This document shows positions 22,025 to 34,467 of a stretch of DNA of 64,000 nucleotides, in pieces. The position numbers were made by a program, and so were the translations under genes. Location: positions 38,072,905 through 38,136,904 of the forward strand of contig CM047427.1 of assembly GCA_026168455.1 (NCBI GenBank), given 5' to 3'. Each line of letters starts with the position of its first letter. The first letter of the stretch is position 1. The notes below the pieces were generated by a model. It was not told the DNA's origin, made no database searches, and saw only the letters and a program-made list of their open reading frames with translations. This stretch comes from Theocolax elegans. Its lineage: Eukaryota; Arthropoda; Insecta; Hymenoptera; Cerocephalidae.

Positions 22025-22766
22025 GATGTACAACTATTAATCTGGGATGTAATAAGCATGGCAAAGAAATAGGCTTTCGAAGCTATGGTTCCACAGTAAA
22101 TTATAATTATTTACTGAAAAAAATTTTTACATGATTTGTTATTCAAATTAATTTAGTAAACAATTGTAATTTACGTTTTATCATTCATTCCAATTACTGA
22201 GGCAGTATTGGTAACTCCCCATGAAATTTATGACGGAAGAAAGTGAGCCCAAATACGTTTTATTTGATTAAGAAACCAAAAAGAGACTAGTATTTTGTCC
22301 TGCACTTTTGATACGGTTGCGTTATTAGCGCAACCATAATACGAATTTATAAAAAATATTACTCCATTTTAAACTCTTGATTCTTCCATTCGTACCTTTA
22401 TTTGGTATATAACGTTGATACATCTGAAAATAAAAATATTTTAAAAACGTCTATATATAAGGTAAGAACTACCTTGGGGATATTAGCTATGTTTAAATTA
22501 ATTTAAAATTAGAGAAATGCTATTTTTTTGTAAAAATTTTAATAAATATTTTACTGTAATAGTTCTTACGTAATAATTTGTTGAATATAGGTAAAGATAC
22601 TTAAAGATATAGCAGCAAGAGATTTTATAATCTGTAGTTCACTTAATCTTGATAGTAACCTATAGTTGGAAGGTAAAAAGTAGTCGGTCTCCAGTCCGTC
22701 AGAAACCTGAATGAAAAATATAAAGTCAGAATGAAATTGTTACTGCCGATTAAAAACTAAAAATTA

Positions 22767-23378
22767 TTAACCTTTTAAGGACGGGGATTTTTGATAATGT
22801 CTCTTTTGTGTGACATTCTTCAAAACATGGAGCTATGCATAAAGAAATATCACAATCAGAGCTTATCAGAGATTATCATGAAAATGTAAATGGCGTAAGA
22901 TTGCAAGAAACCTATCACGAGACATTATTTGACCGAAAATTGGAGTATAAAGCAAAGGGTCGTTAGACCAATAGTCTTTCAAGTCACATTTTCGAATATG
23001 GCCCATTAGAATTGAAAGGTCAAGAAAACATTCGAATTCATCTTTTGTAAAAGAAGACCAAGTTTTCTGATGAGATTGCCGGTCTTGATGATTCTGTCTT
23101 TCATAGCGATTCGTCTCATCTATAATTCTTTCAATCAGAGGGGAATTAAAAAAGTATTTAAAGTAATTGATTGCTTTATTCCCCGATATAGAGATGTTAG
23201 GATTTATTTTAGAAGTACCTTGGAAATTTTTGATTGACGGATAAAAATACGCGTTTTCAAAAATTTGAGTCTCATCATAATCATTTTCTACCAAATCAAC
23301 TTTATGAATTTCCTCATTCTCCAAATCTTGTATTTCAGGTTCAGACTCGCCACTACTCCAAGTTCCAATATCAGCCAT
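22767..23378 (-). pseudogene. piggyBac-type transposase, N-terminal fragment with one end
   Basis: The reading frame 23,378-22,866 gives 170 residues beginning MADIGTWSSGESEPEIQDLE, acidic at first as in piggyBac N-termini. It then enters the DDE_Tnp_1_7 N-terminal region (KAINYFKYFFNSPLIERII; FTKDEFECFLDLSILMG; YWSNDPLL; MSRDRFLAILRHLHFHDN). It stops there; the catalytic Asp region and C-terminal Cys domain are absent. About 95 bp downstream is TTAA followed by CCTTTTAAGGACGGGG (22,767-22,786), a plausible piggyBac end. The opposite end was not found. I infer an internally deleted, inactive copy, distinct from the one at 43,375. Confidence 0.8.
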
Positions 23379-23789
23379 TTATCAAAAATAATTGCTTTTT
23401 TTTTTTTTGACAACTTACAAGGGTAGTACTGGACCTCCGGGAAACGAATCTTATCCTTACTTTGGTATGTCTTATAATATAAAAATGTGAAGAAAACCAA
23501 GTTATCTCTTGCCAATGGCCACTTTTACGGGAGTTATTCGATATCTAATAATAATATTAGTAAAAACAACTTCCAGATTGATCGTTTATAACTCGAAAAT
23601 AAATAAAGATAGTCGCATTCAAGTACATATGGTTTGAAAAAAAGGAAGCTCAAATTGCTTAATTTAGAGCAAAGTTATAAAGAAATTGATGAAATTTTAA
23701 CCAAAATTTAATATGAAAAATTTATTGTTTCTTTTGGCCTAATAATCTTTAATTCACTCACGGGCATACCAGGGTATACTAAACAGGGG

Positions 23790-24130
23790 TAAACGACGTT
23801 CGTACGCGGGGATTGTCATCGAGGCCAATATTTAAATGCGTGAGCGCGGGAGCTCAGTAGAGGCCATGTTGAATATACGTAGCAGTCTGCAATTGGCGCC
23901 CGGTCCGATCAGTGAAATGAAAACATTCGGGAGCGAGCGCATTAGAGTTTCTTATACATGGAAACGCGCTTACGGAATTCGTAGTCGCAGTTGTTCGTTG
24001 CGTGTTTCGTGCCCGTCATTGTGTGAAAAAGCTGCAAGCGTGCGTTTATTATTATCTAAATCACGCGTGTCGAACATTTATATAATTTCGGTAGACAATT
24101 ACTGTAACTGTGTAATGAACAGTTAGAAAA
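23790..24130 (+). promoter_or_regulatory. GC-rich promoter-like or LTR-remnant region
   Basis: This CpG-containing stretch stands out from its AT-rich surroundings. TATTTAAAT (about 23,830) lies some 24 bp before a TCAGT initiator (about 23,855). TGGCGCCCGG at about 23,894 resembles the start of a tRNA-Lys primer-binding site. Together these suggest an LTR retroelement 5' end. No second LTR or gag follows. The 96-codon ORF across it resembles nothing I know. Confidence 0.35.
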
Positions 24131-24193
24131 TAATACAATTTAAAAAAAAACTAAGTATTTGTAAAGTATTTTTTCGAATACTTTTAATTTGCG

Positions 24194-24241
<48 letters not shown>

Positions 24242-24243
<2 letters not shown>

Positions 24244-25869
24244 GTGGTTCTCTGTGACATCGAAGATGAAAAAAATAAATATTGCTATAACTGTGGGAAT
24301 ATGTTTTAGAGGTATCCAGTAGTTCTCCTGAATTTTTTCAGATTTTTTCTGGGCCATTATTTTAAGTTACAGAGAGTCAAAGTTGACATTTTAGCACTTT
24401 TTTGCATTATATGCCCATTTTCATGAATTTTTAGCTCCCAGGGGATGCATTTCTCACTAAAAACATAATTATGACTTTTTTTGTAAAATTTTCCGAACTT
24501 TTCATTAAAAATACTTTTAAAGACATAAATGTATGCTGTCACACTCTTGTAAGCCATTTAAACCTTAAATAGTGAAAATCAGCAATTCTGCTCCGGACTC
24601 TGGTAACCTAATACTGTCTAAAAGATGTCTTTTTATAGTCAGAAACTGCCTAAAAATTTCCAGAGTGTGTCTAAATCATTAAGATCACTTATGGTCAAAA
24701 TATCCGGGAAAAGTGCCCGAAATATTAATAGAAATGTATATTTGTTGCCTTATAACGATGAATCTAGTAGCATGATCATTGCAAAAAAATTTATGCACTT
24801 ACCTTGGAATGGTAGAAAAGTGTCTTCACTTGTTTCAGCATCCATCTAATCCCCTGTAAGCTGCTAAAAATACAAATATTATTATACAAATGTAAAAAAT
24901 TAATTTTTAAACATTTATAATGCTGAATTGTTAGTTTTACATCCCTTACAAGAATTATAATACTAATCTGAAGGATTACTATAAAAGTATCAACATTATT
25001 ATTATTATTATTCAGCAATACATTGTTTAGATTTCACAAACTTGTGACTGTCACGTTATCATATTATTCATTATAATTATATATCCGATTTATTTATATA
25101 TCTTTTGTATTAAATACGTATATTCAGTTATTGTAATAATGATGTTTATACATTTATAGTAATCCTTCAGATTAGTATTATAATTCTTGTAAGGGATGTA
25201 AAACTAAAAATCCAGCATTATAAATGTTTAAAAAATAATTTTTTATAATTTTATAATAATATTTGTATTTTTAGCAGCTTACAGGGGATTAGATGGATAC
25301 TGAAACAAGTGAAGATACTTTTCTACCACTCCAAGGTAAGCGCACAAATTTTTTTGCAATGATCATGCTAATAGATTCATCGTTATAAGGCAACAAATAT
25401 ACATTTCTATTAATATTTCGGGCACTTTTCCCGGATATTTTGACCATAAGTGATCTTAATGATTTAGACCCACTCTGGAAATTTTTAGGCAGTTTCTGAC
25501 TATAAAAGACATCTTTTAGACAGTATTAGGTTACCAGAGTCCGGAGCAGAATTGCTGATTTTCACTATTTAAGGTTTAAATGGCTTTAGTCTTAAAGTAT
25601 TTTTAATGAAAAGTTCGGAAAATTTTACAAAAAAAGTCATACTTATGTTTTTAGTGAAAAATGCATCTCCTGGGAGCTAAAAATTCATGTAAATGGGCAT
25701 ATAATGCAAAAAAGTGCTAAAATGTCAACTTTGACTCTCTGTAACTTAAAATAATGGCCCAGAAAAAATCTGAAAAAATTCAGGAGAACTACTGGATACC
25801 TCTAAAACATATTCCCACAGTTATAGCAATATTTATTTTTTTCATCTTCGATGTCACAGAGAACCATCC
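24242..25869. mobile_element. Family A palindromic element, full copy
   Basis: The left terminus GGGTGGTTC follows a long (TA)n tract at 24,197-24,240; the right end is degraded to GAACCATCC. Arms of about 750-800 bp are inverted repeats around a loop of roughly 200 bp. The right arm lacks about 30 bp of the consensus near 25,588. A family B copy starts about 10 bp beyond the right end. Confidence 0.85.
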
Positions 25870-25879
25870 ATATATATAT

Positions 25880-27366
25880 GGGGTATTCCACGTGAAGTGG
25901 TCCAATCAAAATTTTAAAATGCCCCAAATTTTGGGTACACATTGCAAATGTTTTTCAGAATACAGAAAAAAATTTTTAGGTACTGGAATTTATTAGTTCA
26001 AAAGTTATTCTAACCTCAAAAAGTGAACTTTTTCCAGTTTTTTTCAACACCAGCTGGGTTCATCGCTATTTAACTCAAAATCTATCAACTTTTACTATAG
26101 AACATTATATGTAACATTCGTTGCTAATTATGTCTAGAATTTATCCATCTGGTTAGAATGTCTAATTTCAAGGTAAATGTTAGATAAACTACATGTCAAT
26201 ATTCAACTTGAAAAAAATCTAACTTCGCCACAATTGATTTTTTTATCCAAAATCTAAAAGAAAGCTTGGAGCAATACCTTTCAAATGATCTGTAGCATTT
26301 TTATGGCCTTCAATTCTGTAAAAAGTTATGATGATTTAAAGAAAGACGAAATTTTTTTAAAAATTTAAATGGGGAATACCATGTTAATTTTTGTGAATTT
26401 TTTGTCTTTCTTTAAATTATCATAACTTTTTGCAGATATTTTGACCATAAGTGATCTTAATGATTTAGACCCACTCTGGAAATTTTTAGGCAGTTTCTGA
26501 CTATAAAAAGACATCTTTTAGACAGTATTAGGTTACCAGAGTCCGGAGCAGAATTGCTGATTTTCACTATTTAAGGTTTAAATGACTATGGCTTTAAAAG
26601 TATTTTAATGAAAAGTTCGGAAAATTTTACAAAAAAAGTCATACTTATGTTTTTAGTGAAAAATGCATCTCCTGGGAGCTAAAAATTCATGTAAAGGGGC
26701 ATAGAATGCAAAAAAAGTGCTAAAATGTCAACGTTGACTCTCTGTAACTTAAAAATAATGGCCCAGAAAAAATCTGAAAAATTCAGGAGAACTACTGATA
26801 CTCTAAAACATATTCCCACAGTTATAGCAATATTTATTTTTTTCATCTTCGATGTCACAGAGAACCATCATCGCTATTTAACTCAAAATCTATCAACTTT
26901 TACTATAGAACATTATATGTAACATTCGTTGCTAATTATGTCTAGAATTATCCATCTGGTTAGAATGTCTAATTTCAAGGTAAATGTTAGATAAACTACA
27001 TGTCAATATTCAACTTGAAAAAATCTAACTTCGCCACAATTGATTTTTTTATCCAAAAATCTAAAAGAAAGCTTGGAGCAATACCTTCAAATGATCTGTA
27101 GCATTTTATGGCCTTCAATTCTGTAAAAAGTTATGATGATTTAAAGAAAGACGAAATTTTTTTAAAATTTAAATGGGGAATACCATGTTAATTTTTGTGA
27201 ATTTTTTGTCTTTCTTTAAATTATCATAACTTTTTGCAGAATTGAAGGCCATAAAAATGCTATAGACCATTTGAAAGGTATTGCTCCAAGCTTTCTTTTG
27301 GACTTTTGGATTAAAAAATCAATTGTGGCGAAGTTAGATTTTTTTCAAGTTGAATATTGACATGTT
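25880..27366. mobile_element. Family B copy rearranged with an internal family A segment
   Basis: The sequence begins with the B terminus GGGGTATTCCACGTGAAG and follows the B palindrome to its centre. At about 26,434 it jumps at CAGA into a family A right arm (to 26,869). It then jumps at CATC back into B, restarting about 170 bp from the B left end and running past the centre almost to the far end. The B centre is therefore present twice (near 26,380 and 27,190). No simple insertion explains this order. Confidence 0.8.
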
Positions 27367-27382
27367 ATATATATATATATAT

Positions 27383-27446
27383 GGGTGGTTCTATTTGAAA
27401 TCAAAGATGAAAAAAATTAATATTGCTATAATTATAGGAATATCGA
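27383..27446. mobile_element. Family A terminal fragment
   Basis: GGGTGGTTCT after (TA)n continues for about 60 bp of diverged A terminus (GATGAAAAAAATTAATATTG) and then stops. The next 460 bp, to 27,911, is AT-rich sequence in which I recognise nothing. Confidence 0.7.
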
Positions 27447-28486
27447 GTCTTTATAAACCTCGTAAATTCGTGCTCAACCGCCTTCAGTATTTGTTATGTT
27501 CTTAACTCTTGTAAGACTCGTGTTAACATTTAACGAAGTCCCCGCCGTTTTAGATTTCGGTGTAAATGTATTGCAAAATTCATAGACGAGATATAAAGTA
27601 TATAATAAAGCTTAATTTATAAGGGATCGTTTCCATGCTTATCCTTTAAGCTAATTATCGTATAAAATATATAGATCGTTTGGAGACGACTCAAATTTAG
27701 AGATTCATTACGATTTCTAAACGAGAAGTTACATTTGTTTCATTAGTAAAATATTTTTTCGAGAGACGTTTACCGATGCTTCTATTTAGGGATAAGAAAA
27801 CTTGAATTTGCCACGAAGTCTGTTTGTGTAGATATAAATCTTTTATTATACAAATTAGAAAACTGAATAAATGATTGCTTAAATAATAATACAGCCAATG
27901 TCAATTTAATTAAGAAACATAAATAAGTGTCATTTCCACCAAGAAATAATTAATTTCAGATAAACTTCAAAACGTGTCGCAATATATATATATATATATA
28001 CAGGGTGTGTCAATAGTTCCGGGACAGCATAATAAATCGGCAAATATGCATTTTCGAAGACAATGTTTCAGACAAAAGTTGTATAATTTTTCTTTGGCTA
28101 TTTGATGGTGACCTTGAATTTGACCTTGAACTTAACATTTAACGTCATTTGAAGGTCGAGTCAAGTTTTTAAAATTGAAACCCCCATTTTTTATAGTAGA
28201 AATGAAAAACTGGCGAAATTCCTTAACATTGGGAATCAAACATGATCCAAAGGTCATTTGAAGGTCAAATGTCATTACACTCCAATAATATGGAAACTCA
28301 TGAAAATTGCAGGTGTAAGGGCGCTAAAAAACTTTTCGTGCAGTAGTTAGTAGATTTTTACCTAGTTGATCACTGTTGACCTTGAATTTAACTCATGAAG
28401 GACATTCCAAGGTGAAGAGTAGTCTTAACAGAAAATTACCTATAGGTAAGACTTCTGAGGTTTTTATAGTTTTGGAGGTCTTCAAA

Positions 28487-29536
28487 TTATTTTAATAAGT
28501 TTTCAAATTGTTTCCCATCGACCTTTTGACAGTAGCTGAATCTATTGTAAAAACTTTCAATGGCATTCGCGAGATACTCTGCAGGAATATTATCAGATTC
28601 GTCTTGAATTCGTAGTCGTAATTCTTTTAAGCTTCGCGGCTTAGTTTTCTAAACTCTATCTTTGAGATATCCCCCTATGAAATAATTAAACGGCGTCAAA
28701 TCGGGGGATCTTTTTGGCCATTCAATCAAGCCTCTTCGTCCTATCTACCTGTCGTGAAAAAAGGTGTCTAAATACCTGCGAAGATTTCTACCGTAATGAG
28801 AGGAAGCTCTATCTTATTGGAAGGAAGTATTCTCAAAGCTTTGACCAGTTGCCTCTATTATTCTTGGCACTATCTGATTATGAAACATATTTTCATGCAT
28901 TTCGGCATTCATATTTCCTTCGTAGACAAAGGGACCAATTATTTGATTGTTCAATATTCCGTCCCAAACATTCAACTTTTGAGGATAGTGGGTCTTATCT
29001 TCACGCATCCAATGGGAATTTTCAGCAGCCCAATATTTGCAGTTATGTCTATTCAAAGTACTATTGAGTTGAAATGTCTGATGAAATTGAAAATCTTGTG
29101 ATGAAATCTTCTGATGAATGTTCGGATCATCATTGATCCGTTCCATCATATCTACGCAAAACTCAACACGACGATCAAAATCGTCTTCGATTTACTCATG
29201 CTCGAGTGTCACCTTGGAGGGATGGAACTTATTTGTCTGTAATACTCTGTGAACAGATTTCGTATTCGTTTCATGCGCTTAAGCAAGTCTACGAAGACTG
29301 CAATGAGCATCTTCCATAGCGAAGAGTAAAATATTTAATGATACCTCTTCTATAGTAGCTGTTTTTGGCCTTCCATTTCGTAGACGATCTTTTACACTGC
29401 CGATATCTTCAAAACGTTTCACAGTGCGTTCAACTGTTGATTTTGATATCGGAGGTAACTCTTGTCTGGAAGATTCATTAAAAAGATTCTTTACCTGTGT
29501 GGAAGAACGTTCTACATCTCCCCAACCTCGTATCAT
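28487..29536 (-). pseudogene. Tc1/mariner-type (DDE_3) transposase, copy 1, inactivated
   Basis: Minus-strand reading from 29,536 starts MIRGWGDVERSSTQ with a helix-turn-helix (residues about 1-60, ending in GRPKTA). The catalytic domain follows: NRHNCKYWAAENSHW, YPQKLNVWDGIL, DRASSHYGRN, WPKRSPDLTPFNYF and QFENLLK at the C-terminus. At least four in-frame stops interrupt it (after LRRLA, before IEDD, before DRASS, inside the HDR/IGRR stretch, and after LKDRV). The third catalytic Asp expected in PxDYF is Asn here, 41 residues after the preceding Asp, so the ancestor looks DD41D-like. The left TIR-like end CAGGGTGTGTCAATAG is at 28,001; the right end is missing. Confidence 0.85.
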
Positions 29537-30220
29537 AAGGAGTGATATTCTTTCTCTTTCAGTGAGTCACAGCATTATAACTGTTAGAAAACGGTATCGA
29601 TGAATTGCAATTAACAGTTAGTGAACTAGTCGGTAGTAAGTGAAAAATTCCGAAACATAAAAAAGTGTCATTTCCACCAAGAAATAATTAATTTCAGATA
29701 AACTTCAAAACGTGTCGCTATAATTATATATATACAGGGTGTGTCAATAGTTCCGGGACAGCATAATAAATCGGCAAATATGCATTTTCGAAGACAATGT
29801 TTCAGACAAAAGTTGTATAATTTTTCTTTGGCTATTTGATGGTGACCTTGAATTTGACCTTGAACTTAACATTTAACGTCATTTGAAGGTCGAGTCAAGT
29901 TTTTAAAATTGAAACCCCCATTTTTTATAGTAGAAATGAAAAACTGGCGAAATTCCTTAACATTGGGAATCAAACATGATCCAAAGGTCATTTGAAGGTC
30001 AAATGTCATTACACTCCAATAATATGGAAACTCATGAAAATTGCAGGTGTAAGGGCGCTAAAAAACTTTTCGTGCAGTAGTTAGTAGATTTTTACCTAGT
30101 TGATCACTGTTGACCTTGAATTTAACTCATGAAGGACATTCCAAGGTGAAGAGTAGTCTTAACAGAAAATTACCTATAGGTAAGACTTCTGAGGTTTTTA
30201 TAGTTTTGGAGGTCTTCAAA

Positions 30221-31270
30221 TTATTTTAATAAGTTTTCAAATTGTTTCCCATCGACCTTTTGACAGTAGCTGAATCTATTGTAAAAACTTTCAATGGCAT
30301 TCGCGAGATACTCTGCAGGAATATTATCAGATTCGTCTTGAATTCGTAGTCGTAATTCTTTTAAGCTTCGCGGCTTAGTTTTCTAAACTCTATCTTTGAG
30401 ATATCCCCCTATGAAATAATTAAACGGCGTCAAATCGGGGGATCTTTTTGGCCATTCAATCAAGCCTCTTCGTCCTATCTACCTGTCGTGAAAAAAGGTG
30501 TCTAAATACCTGCGAAGATTTCTACCGTAATGAGAGGAAGCTCTATCTTATTGGAAGGAAGTATTCTCAAAGCTTTGACCAGTTGCCTCTATTATTCTTG
30601 GCACTATCTGATTATGAAACATATTTTCATGCATTTCGGCATTCATATTTCCTTCGTAGACAAAGGGACCAATTATTTGATTGTTCAATATTCCGTCCCA
30701 AACATTCAACTTTTGAGGATAGTGGGTCTTATCTTCACGCATCCAATGGGAATTTTCAGCAGCCCAATATTTGCAGTTATGTCTATTCAAAGTACTATTG
30801 AGTTGAAATGTCTGATGAAATTGAAAATCTTGTGATGAAATCTTCTGATGAATGTTCGGATCATCATTGATCCGTTCCATCATATCTACGCAAAACTCAA
30901 CACGACGATCAAAATCGTCTTCGATTTACTCATGCTCGAGTGTCACCTTGGAGGGATGGAACTTATTTGTCTGTAATACTCTGTGAACAGATTTCGTATT
31001 CGTTTCATGCGCTTAAGCAAGTCTACGAAGACTGCAATGAGCATCTTCCATAGCGAAGAGTAAAATATTTAATGATACCTCTTCTATAGTAGCTGTTTTT
31101 GGCCTTCCATTTCGTAGACGATCTTTTACACTGCCGATATCTTCAAAACGTTTCACAGTGCGTTCAACTGTTGATTTTGATATCGGAGGTAACTCTTGTC
31201 TGGAAGATTCATTAAAAAGATTCTTTACCTGTGTGGAAGAACGTTCTACATCTCCCCAACCTCGTATCAT
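30221..31270 (-). pseudogene. Tc1/mariner-type (DDE_3) transposase, copy 2, inactivated
   Basis: This is the duplicate of the copy at 28,487-29,536, with the same helix-turn-helix, the same stops and the same Asp-to-Asn change in the third catalytic position. Sharing every lesion shows that decay preceded duplication. Its left terminus CAGGGTGTGTCAATAG is at 29,735. Neither copy could encode a working transposase as written. Confidence 0.85.
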
Positions 31271-31609
31271 AAGGAGTGATATTCTTTCTCTTTCAGTGAG
31301 TCACAGCATTATAACTGTTAGAAAACGGTATCGATGAATTGCAATTAACAGTTAGTGAACTAGTCGGTAGTAAGTGAAAAATTCCGAAACATAAAAAAAA
31401 TAAAAGTAAATATTTTTCAATGAAATTTAAACAAATTTATTTCAACACTTCACTTAACATGAAAGCAATGCATTCAGATTGAAAATGAACGATGAAGCAA
31501 GCATCCAACAACGCTAAGACCTACTAGCATGTGACCGTTTGAAAGAGATGCGCATAGCTTGCGCAAGAGAGTCAAGTATGCATATAGCGGAAGCTGATCG
31601 CGGACATGG

Positions 31610-31860
31610 CCCCATGGGTTTTCGGGGTCGCTGAACCAGCATCTGAGGTCTGTTTGCTCCGTCCTGCATCCTATGATCAAGCATTCGACCTTCAAATAAT
31701 CTTTGAATCACGTTTAACCCCCTATGTTATATATATCGTTGGATAGTGAATGTCATTAGCTTTCCATTTCTGCCATAAAAAATGGGGGTTCCAATTTTAA
31801 AAACTCAACTCGACATTCAAGGTCATCTTCAAGGTCACCATCTTAAAATGGCTTTTTTAC
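31610..31860. mobile_element. Fragment of mariner-related MITE
   Basis: The sequence from GGTCGCTGAACCAGCATCTG to CAAGGTCACCATC matches the centre and right arm of the palindromic MITE at 51,799-52,487. Its outer terminus is missing. The CAAGGTCA phrases also occur in the mariner copies at 28,110 and 29,845, so these elements share terminal sequence. The DNA on either side (31,391-31,609 and 31,861-32,100) shows nothing recognisable. Confidence 0.65.
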
Positions 31861-32099
31861 AGGAACGCGGATCGGAATAGAAACCGGAATTGGAATGTAG
31901 GTAGAGGAATTGTGGCAGCAGTATATGAAACGTCAATTAAATTTACAATTGTTTTTTATCTTGTAATTCTTTTTTTTATAATATTTTGTTATCATATATT
32001 TTTGTTATTATATCTTTTCTTTGGTTAAAGTAAATATTTATATCGTCTAAAAAGTAATAGTATATAATTAAATAATTATCCAGTAGCACCATTTCAATA

Positions 32100-32495
32100 A
32101 ATTGTATTGTAACGGTAAGGTATTGTTTACCTTACCAGTTGACGAATTCGAGCAACACGTATCAAAATGTTTCCTTTCGGCTCGGCCCGGAGAGATTCGG
32201 CTCAGCTCTGTTCGTTGTGGCTACACGGGTAAAATCGGCTTCGCGCGCACTCCCGAATGGAGAAGACGTGAGAAAGTGATAAACGCCCTGACATGCGACA
32301 GATGTTATTCCCCGCGTTCCGTGTTCAGCTCCGCCTGTGTCTGATAAATCGGTGTGTGCTTGTGTGCATTTTAAGTGCAGGCCGATCCTGTATTCGCGGT
32401 GTGAGTTTCACTCTAGGAAACTGATCTGCAGCCACACAATCTCGGCGCACATGCGACCGGACAACTTGTCCTATACCGCAATGAGATAGAGAGAG
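32100..32495. other. GC-richer segment of unknown origin
   Basis: It begins near TGTAACGGTAAGG with a local hairpin (GGTAAGG against CCTTACC) and is CpG-containing up to the LINE 3' end. It was continuous with the sequence at 36,340 before the LINE inserted into (GA)n. An LTR is possible, because TGTAACG also starts the LTR at 60,359, but I cannot find its other end. Confidence 0.35.
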
Positions 32496-32918
32496 AGATT
32501 GATTGATTGATTGAATTTATTTTGGCCTTTATGGGGTAGAAATCCCGTAGGCACCATATGCGAACAGATACAGAGAGATAAATGTAAAAATCTTAAAACT
32601 AAATAAAAATAGAATTACAGAGATGACAAAAACAGAATAAAATATGTACAAAATCAATAAATAAATATATAAAAATTTAAAAATAGATAACAATGTTTAA
32701 AACGTTCGCAAGAATAACAAAAGTAACATGATCAATTGAATAAAATATAGAACAAATAAATAAATAATTGAAAATGATAAGACTAAACAGAAAAGATAAA
32801 TATCGAAGCTTAACATTGTAAAACCCGACTATACAGCTTCGTCTAGATGACGGATGGACCGCAGTATTAAACCCTCATTCGTGACACGCTAAGACCAGGC
32901 TGTTTGATCACTGATTGA

Positions 32919-33602
32919 CTATATGATCTTGAACTTATCTATGAGTGAAGGATCGAAGGTGAGTGAAGGAAAATGATTTAAGATGCCGGTGGAGGTGATA
33001 ACAAATGATTTGTTTAGAGCTTCAGTGCGTGGTGGAAGATACATGAGTGATCTAGATGGATGGCGAGAGGAGGAACGAGGAGTATGGCCTGGGGTATTGA
33101 GTTGGGTGAAGTGGTTTGCCAGATATGATGGTGAATTGTGAGCAATGATGTTAAACGCTAGGGAACCAATGAGACATGAGCGTCTGGACTCAACCGACAA
33201 CCATTTTAAACCCAGTCTATACGGGGTGACATGGTCACGTCTCGCTATATTGCCAAATCTCACGCAGGCATTTAATAACCTCTGCAGTTTTAGGTTTTTA
33301 GTCTGGTCTACATCATTGTAGACCGCACACGCATAGCCGAAGTGGGGAAAAATGAGTGCCTCCACTAGATTCTTGCGGAGCTTCACCGAAAGTGCCTTAT
33401 TATAATAACGTAGCGAGTGGAAAACCCCGTGAACACGCCTAGAGATTGTCATGACTTGCTTTGACCAATCGAGGGTGGGAGTGATCAATAGTCCCAGCGA
33501 TTTTACCACATTTTCGTAATCCAGAAAGTTATCACACAATTTAACTCTCAGAGCAGTGTTCAGGTTAATACGAGATATATAAGCCTGACTACCCAGGATC
33601 AT
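32919..33602 (-). pseudogene. LINE ORF2, C-terminal domain
   Basis: The frame gives 227 residues downstream of the RT palm: LGLLITPTLDWSKQV (thumb), then HSLRYYNKALSVKLRKNLVE, FPHFGYACAVYND, LKLQRLLNACVRFGN and PRTEALNKSFVITSTGILNHF. This is the typical C-terminal part of arthropod CR1-like ORF2. Its first Met is internal and not a real start; the frame is open upstream into the region joined to RT. Confidence 0.85.
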
Positions 33603-33653
33603 AACCTTCGTCCTTTTACATTCAATGAAAGGCCGTTTTCCGATGCCGATTCG

Positions 33654-34467
33654 CTATCGCGTTCGCATCGTGAAATACGCGTTGAACACCAATGTCAATG
33701 TCGGATGGAAAAAACGAGTGATAGACCTGTGCGTCATCGGCAAATAACATACAATTGCTATATTTGAGAACATGTGTAGGCCATTAATAAAGATGGAAAA
33801 TAAGACCGGACCTAGAACACTGCTCTGAGGCACACCTGCATTCACTTCGAGCCCGTCAGACAGCATGCCAACCTCGTCCACAACGGCCTGTATGCGGCCC
33901 ACAAGATATCTGTAAAACCAGTTGAGTACAGTGTCTGAGCAACCGATGTCGCCCAACTTTCGGTTGAGTTGATCATGGGGAACTGTGTCAAAGGTCTTGG
34001 AGAAATTGAATAAGACTAAGATCGTGATCATTTAGAGTCAATAGCTCTTCTTATGTTATCTAATACCCCCAGAAGAGCTCTTGAGTACTGTGGCACTTTC
34101 TAAATCCCGCTTGCCTGGCTGATAATAAATGATTGAATTCAAGGTACTCAACCAGCTGATCATGCACCAATCTCTCCAACATCTTTAACATCTCGCAAAG
34201 TTTAGCAATCGGTCTCGTGTCCGAGCACATCACCATCCTGCTGGACTTCGCCAACGGAAACAGTATAACCCTTTTCCAGCAATCGCGGAACCATCCAGTG
34301 CAAAGCATACCATTAAAAAGTTCTGTTAACGGTAGAGTGATTTGAGGTTCCAACAATTTCAACATTTTAATTGAAATGTCATCAACACCCGATGCCTTGG
34401 AAGAAGCTCTAACTATAATCCGCTGTACTTTTTTAGCTGACACCGGTAGGAAAGCGAAAAATGACAT
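33654..34467 (-). pseudogene. LINE ORF2, reverse transcriptase domain
   Basis: Two frames (34,467-34,060 and 34,031-33,654) together carry the RT fingers and palm: SSKASGVDDISIKMLKLL, WKRVILFPLAKSS, ARQAGFRKCHSTQE, FNFSKTFDTVPHDQL, and NAGVPQSSVLGPVLFSIFIN. The FADD catalytic motif is present near 33,741 but in a frame shifted from the preceding one (LFADDAQVYHS). A frameshift also separates the two pieces near 34,050. The Gly normally following PQ in the PQG motif is Ser, another sign of decay. Confidence 0.9.

Larger units (their letters stand above)
27912..31390 (+). repeat. Direct tandem duplication of a mariner-bearing segment, about 1,734-bp unit
   Basis: The segment from GAAACATAAATAAGTGTC (27,912) to about 29,651 is repeated at 29,652-31,390. 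All translated fragments of the two copies are identical and offset by 1,734 bp. Only the (TA)n spacer and a few bases at the joins differ. The join falls at a GAAACATAAA homology shared by both ends of the unit. This is either a very recent duplication or an assembly duplication. Confidence 0.85.

Noticed and set aside
28714..29101. Plus-strand ORFs of 117 and 101 codons
   Set aside because: They are antisense to the mariner transposase, whose motifs are clear on the minus strand; the repeats at 30,448-30,835 are the duplicate.
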